6,973 bases of DNA from contig URGY01000088.1 in NCBI GenBank assembly GCA_900547505.1, forward strand, positions 1-6,973. Direction: 5' to 3'. Of this stretch, positions 6,501 to 6,973 are shown piece by piece; positions within the stretch are counted from its first letter, which is position 1; every line of letters begins with the position of its first letter. Source of the DNA: an uncultured Collinsella sp. GTDB lineage: Bacteria > Actinomycetota > Coriobacteriia > Coriobacteriales > Coriobacteriaceae. The translations under genes and the position numbers were made by a program. A model generated the notes under the pieces. It was not told where the DNA came from, made no database searches, and saw only the letters and a list, made by a program, of their open reading frames with translations.

Positions 6501-6528
6501 TCGATTAACCCCGCCGCGCGGTTACAAT
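6501..6528 (+). promoter_or_regulatory. Candidate prs promoter
   Basis: TACAAT (6523-6528) matches the -10 consensus at 5 of 6 positions; 16 bases upstream is TCGATT (6501-6506), a weak -35 (3 of 6). TAACC (6506-6510) and GGTTA (6520-6524) form an inverted repeat across the spacer that could be an operator. A start near 6535 would give a leader of about 40 bases. TTGACG at 6476-6481 is a better -35 but is wrongly spaced. Confidence 0.35.
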
Positions 6529-6574
6529 GCAAAAAGGCATCTATATGGCATTCGATATATAAAGGAGAAGGGTA

Positions 6575-6936
6575 ATGCCGATTAATGATCCCGAGAAGTC
6601 GGAGAATATGCGCAAGTCCATCCGCGTGTATTCCGGTTCCTCCAACCGTCCCCTCGCTCAGAAGATTGCTGAGTACCTTGGGGTCGAGCTTTCGGGCCTT
6701 ACGCTAAAGCAGTTCGCCAACGGTGAGATTTACGCCCGCTACGACGAGACCGTCCGCGGCGCCGACGTCTTCCTGATTCAGTCCGTGGCCGGCGGCAACG
6801 TCAACGACATGCTCATGGAGCTGCTCATCGCCACCGACGCTGCCAAGCGCGCATCCGCCCGCTCCATCACCGCCGTTATCACCCACTACGGCTATGCCCG
6901 CCAGGACCGCAAGGCCGGCCCGCGCGAGCCCATCAC
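6575..6936 (+). CDS. prs: Ribose-phosphate pyrophosphokinase (PRPP synthetase), N-terminal part
   Basis: Prs transfers pyrophosphate from ATP to ribose 5-phosphate, giving PRPP for purine, pyrimidine, NAD, His and Trp synthesis in the cytoplasm. The 120 genomic codons match the class I enzyme: YSGSSNRPLAQKIA (19-32), FANGEIYARYDETVRGADVFLIQS (about 47-70), NVNDMLMELLIATDAAKRASA (75-95), and the ATP-contacting GYARQDRK (106-113) followed by REPIT. AAAGGAG lies 7 bases before the ATG. A second in-frame ATG at residue 12 aligns better with some relatives, but its upstream GGAG is only 3 bases away. Family length is about 315, so the catalytic His loop, the flexible Lys loop and the PRPP-binding loop are missing. 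The break is the adapter junction at 6936/6937, after which LLYTSDAADE is adapter translation. Separated from glmU by a terminator. Confidence 0.96.
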
Positions 6937-6973
6937 CTGTCTCTTATACACATCTGACGCTGCCGACGAATAG
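6937..6973 (-). other. Nextera i5-side sequencing adapter, inverted (artefact)
   Basis: Bases 6937-6955 (CTGTCTCTTATACACATCT) are the reverse complement of the Tn5 mosaic end, 6956-6969 that of the rest of the Read 1 adapter, and the last four bases (ATAG) agree with the reverse complement of the same index seen at 1-8. The genome ends at 6936. Confidence 0.98.

Noticed and set aside
1..6973. Terminal inverted repeats suggesting a Tn5-like composite transposon
   Set aside because: The 19-base mosaic end is joined to Illumina primer and index sequence, and there is no transposase in the window.

Overview
The window reads as a short contig of a high-GC bacterium, most likely an actinobacterium of class Coriobacteriia and probably Collinsella. 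That placement rests on my recollection of how GlmU and the ECF transporter proteins look in that group plus the GC-rich coding sequence; no search was run. Both ends are artificial. Bases 1-41 and 6937-6973 are Illumina Nextera (Tn5 tagmentation) adapter left on the assembly, so the two outer genes are cut by library construction, not by biology.

Layout from left to right: (1) adapter; (2) the N-terminal 133 codons of a Sir2-type NAD-dependent protein deacylase on the minus strand; (3) after a 113-base divergent gap, a complete exodeoxyribonuclease III gene on the plus strand; (4) a 148-base convergent gap with a 69-base near-perfect palindrome; (5) a minus-strand ECF vitamin/metal-type transporter operon in transcription order T component (EcfT/CbiQ), a single-chain double ATPase (EcfA-EcfA'), and the substrate-binding S component; (6) a 193-base divergent region with a plausible operon promoter; (7) complete glmU on the plus strand; (8) a strong intrinsic terminator; (9) the first 120 codons of prs; (10) adapter.

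The transporter genes are tightly coupled (1-base overlap between T and A, 4-base gap between A and S), so T, A and S should be made together as a dedicated (group I) ECF importer. glmU and prs both supply activated precursors: UDP-GlcNAc for the cell wall and PRPP for nucleotides, His and Trp. A terminator and a separate promoter region lie between them, so they are probably not one simple transcript. ExoIII serves base excision repair.

The least expected object is a 169-bp segment (2910-3078) in the linker between the two ATPase domains. It is bounded by perfect 9-bp inverted repeats, is poorer in GC than its surroundings, contains further small hairpins, and has only two stop codons in all six frames, both at the same end. 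It looks like a small palindromic element that inserts into genes and is tolerated as protein. I found no wholly new multi-gene system; the rest is ordinary core genome.
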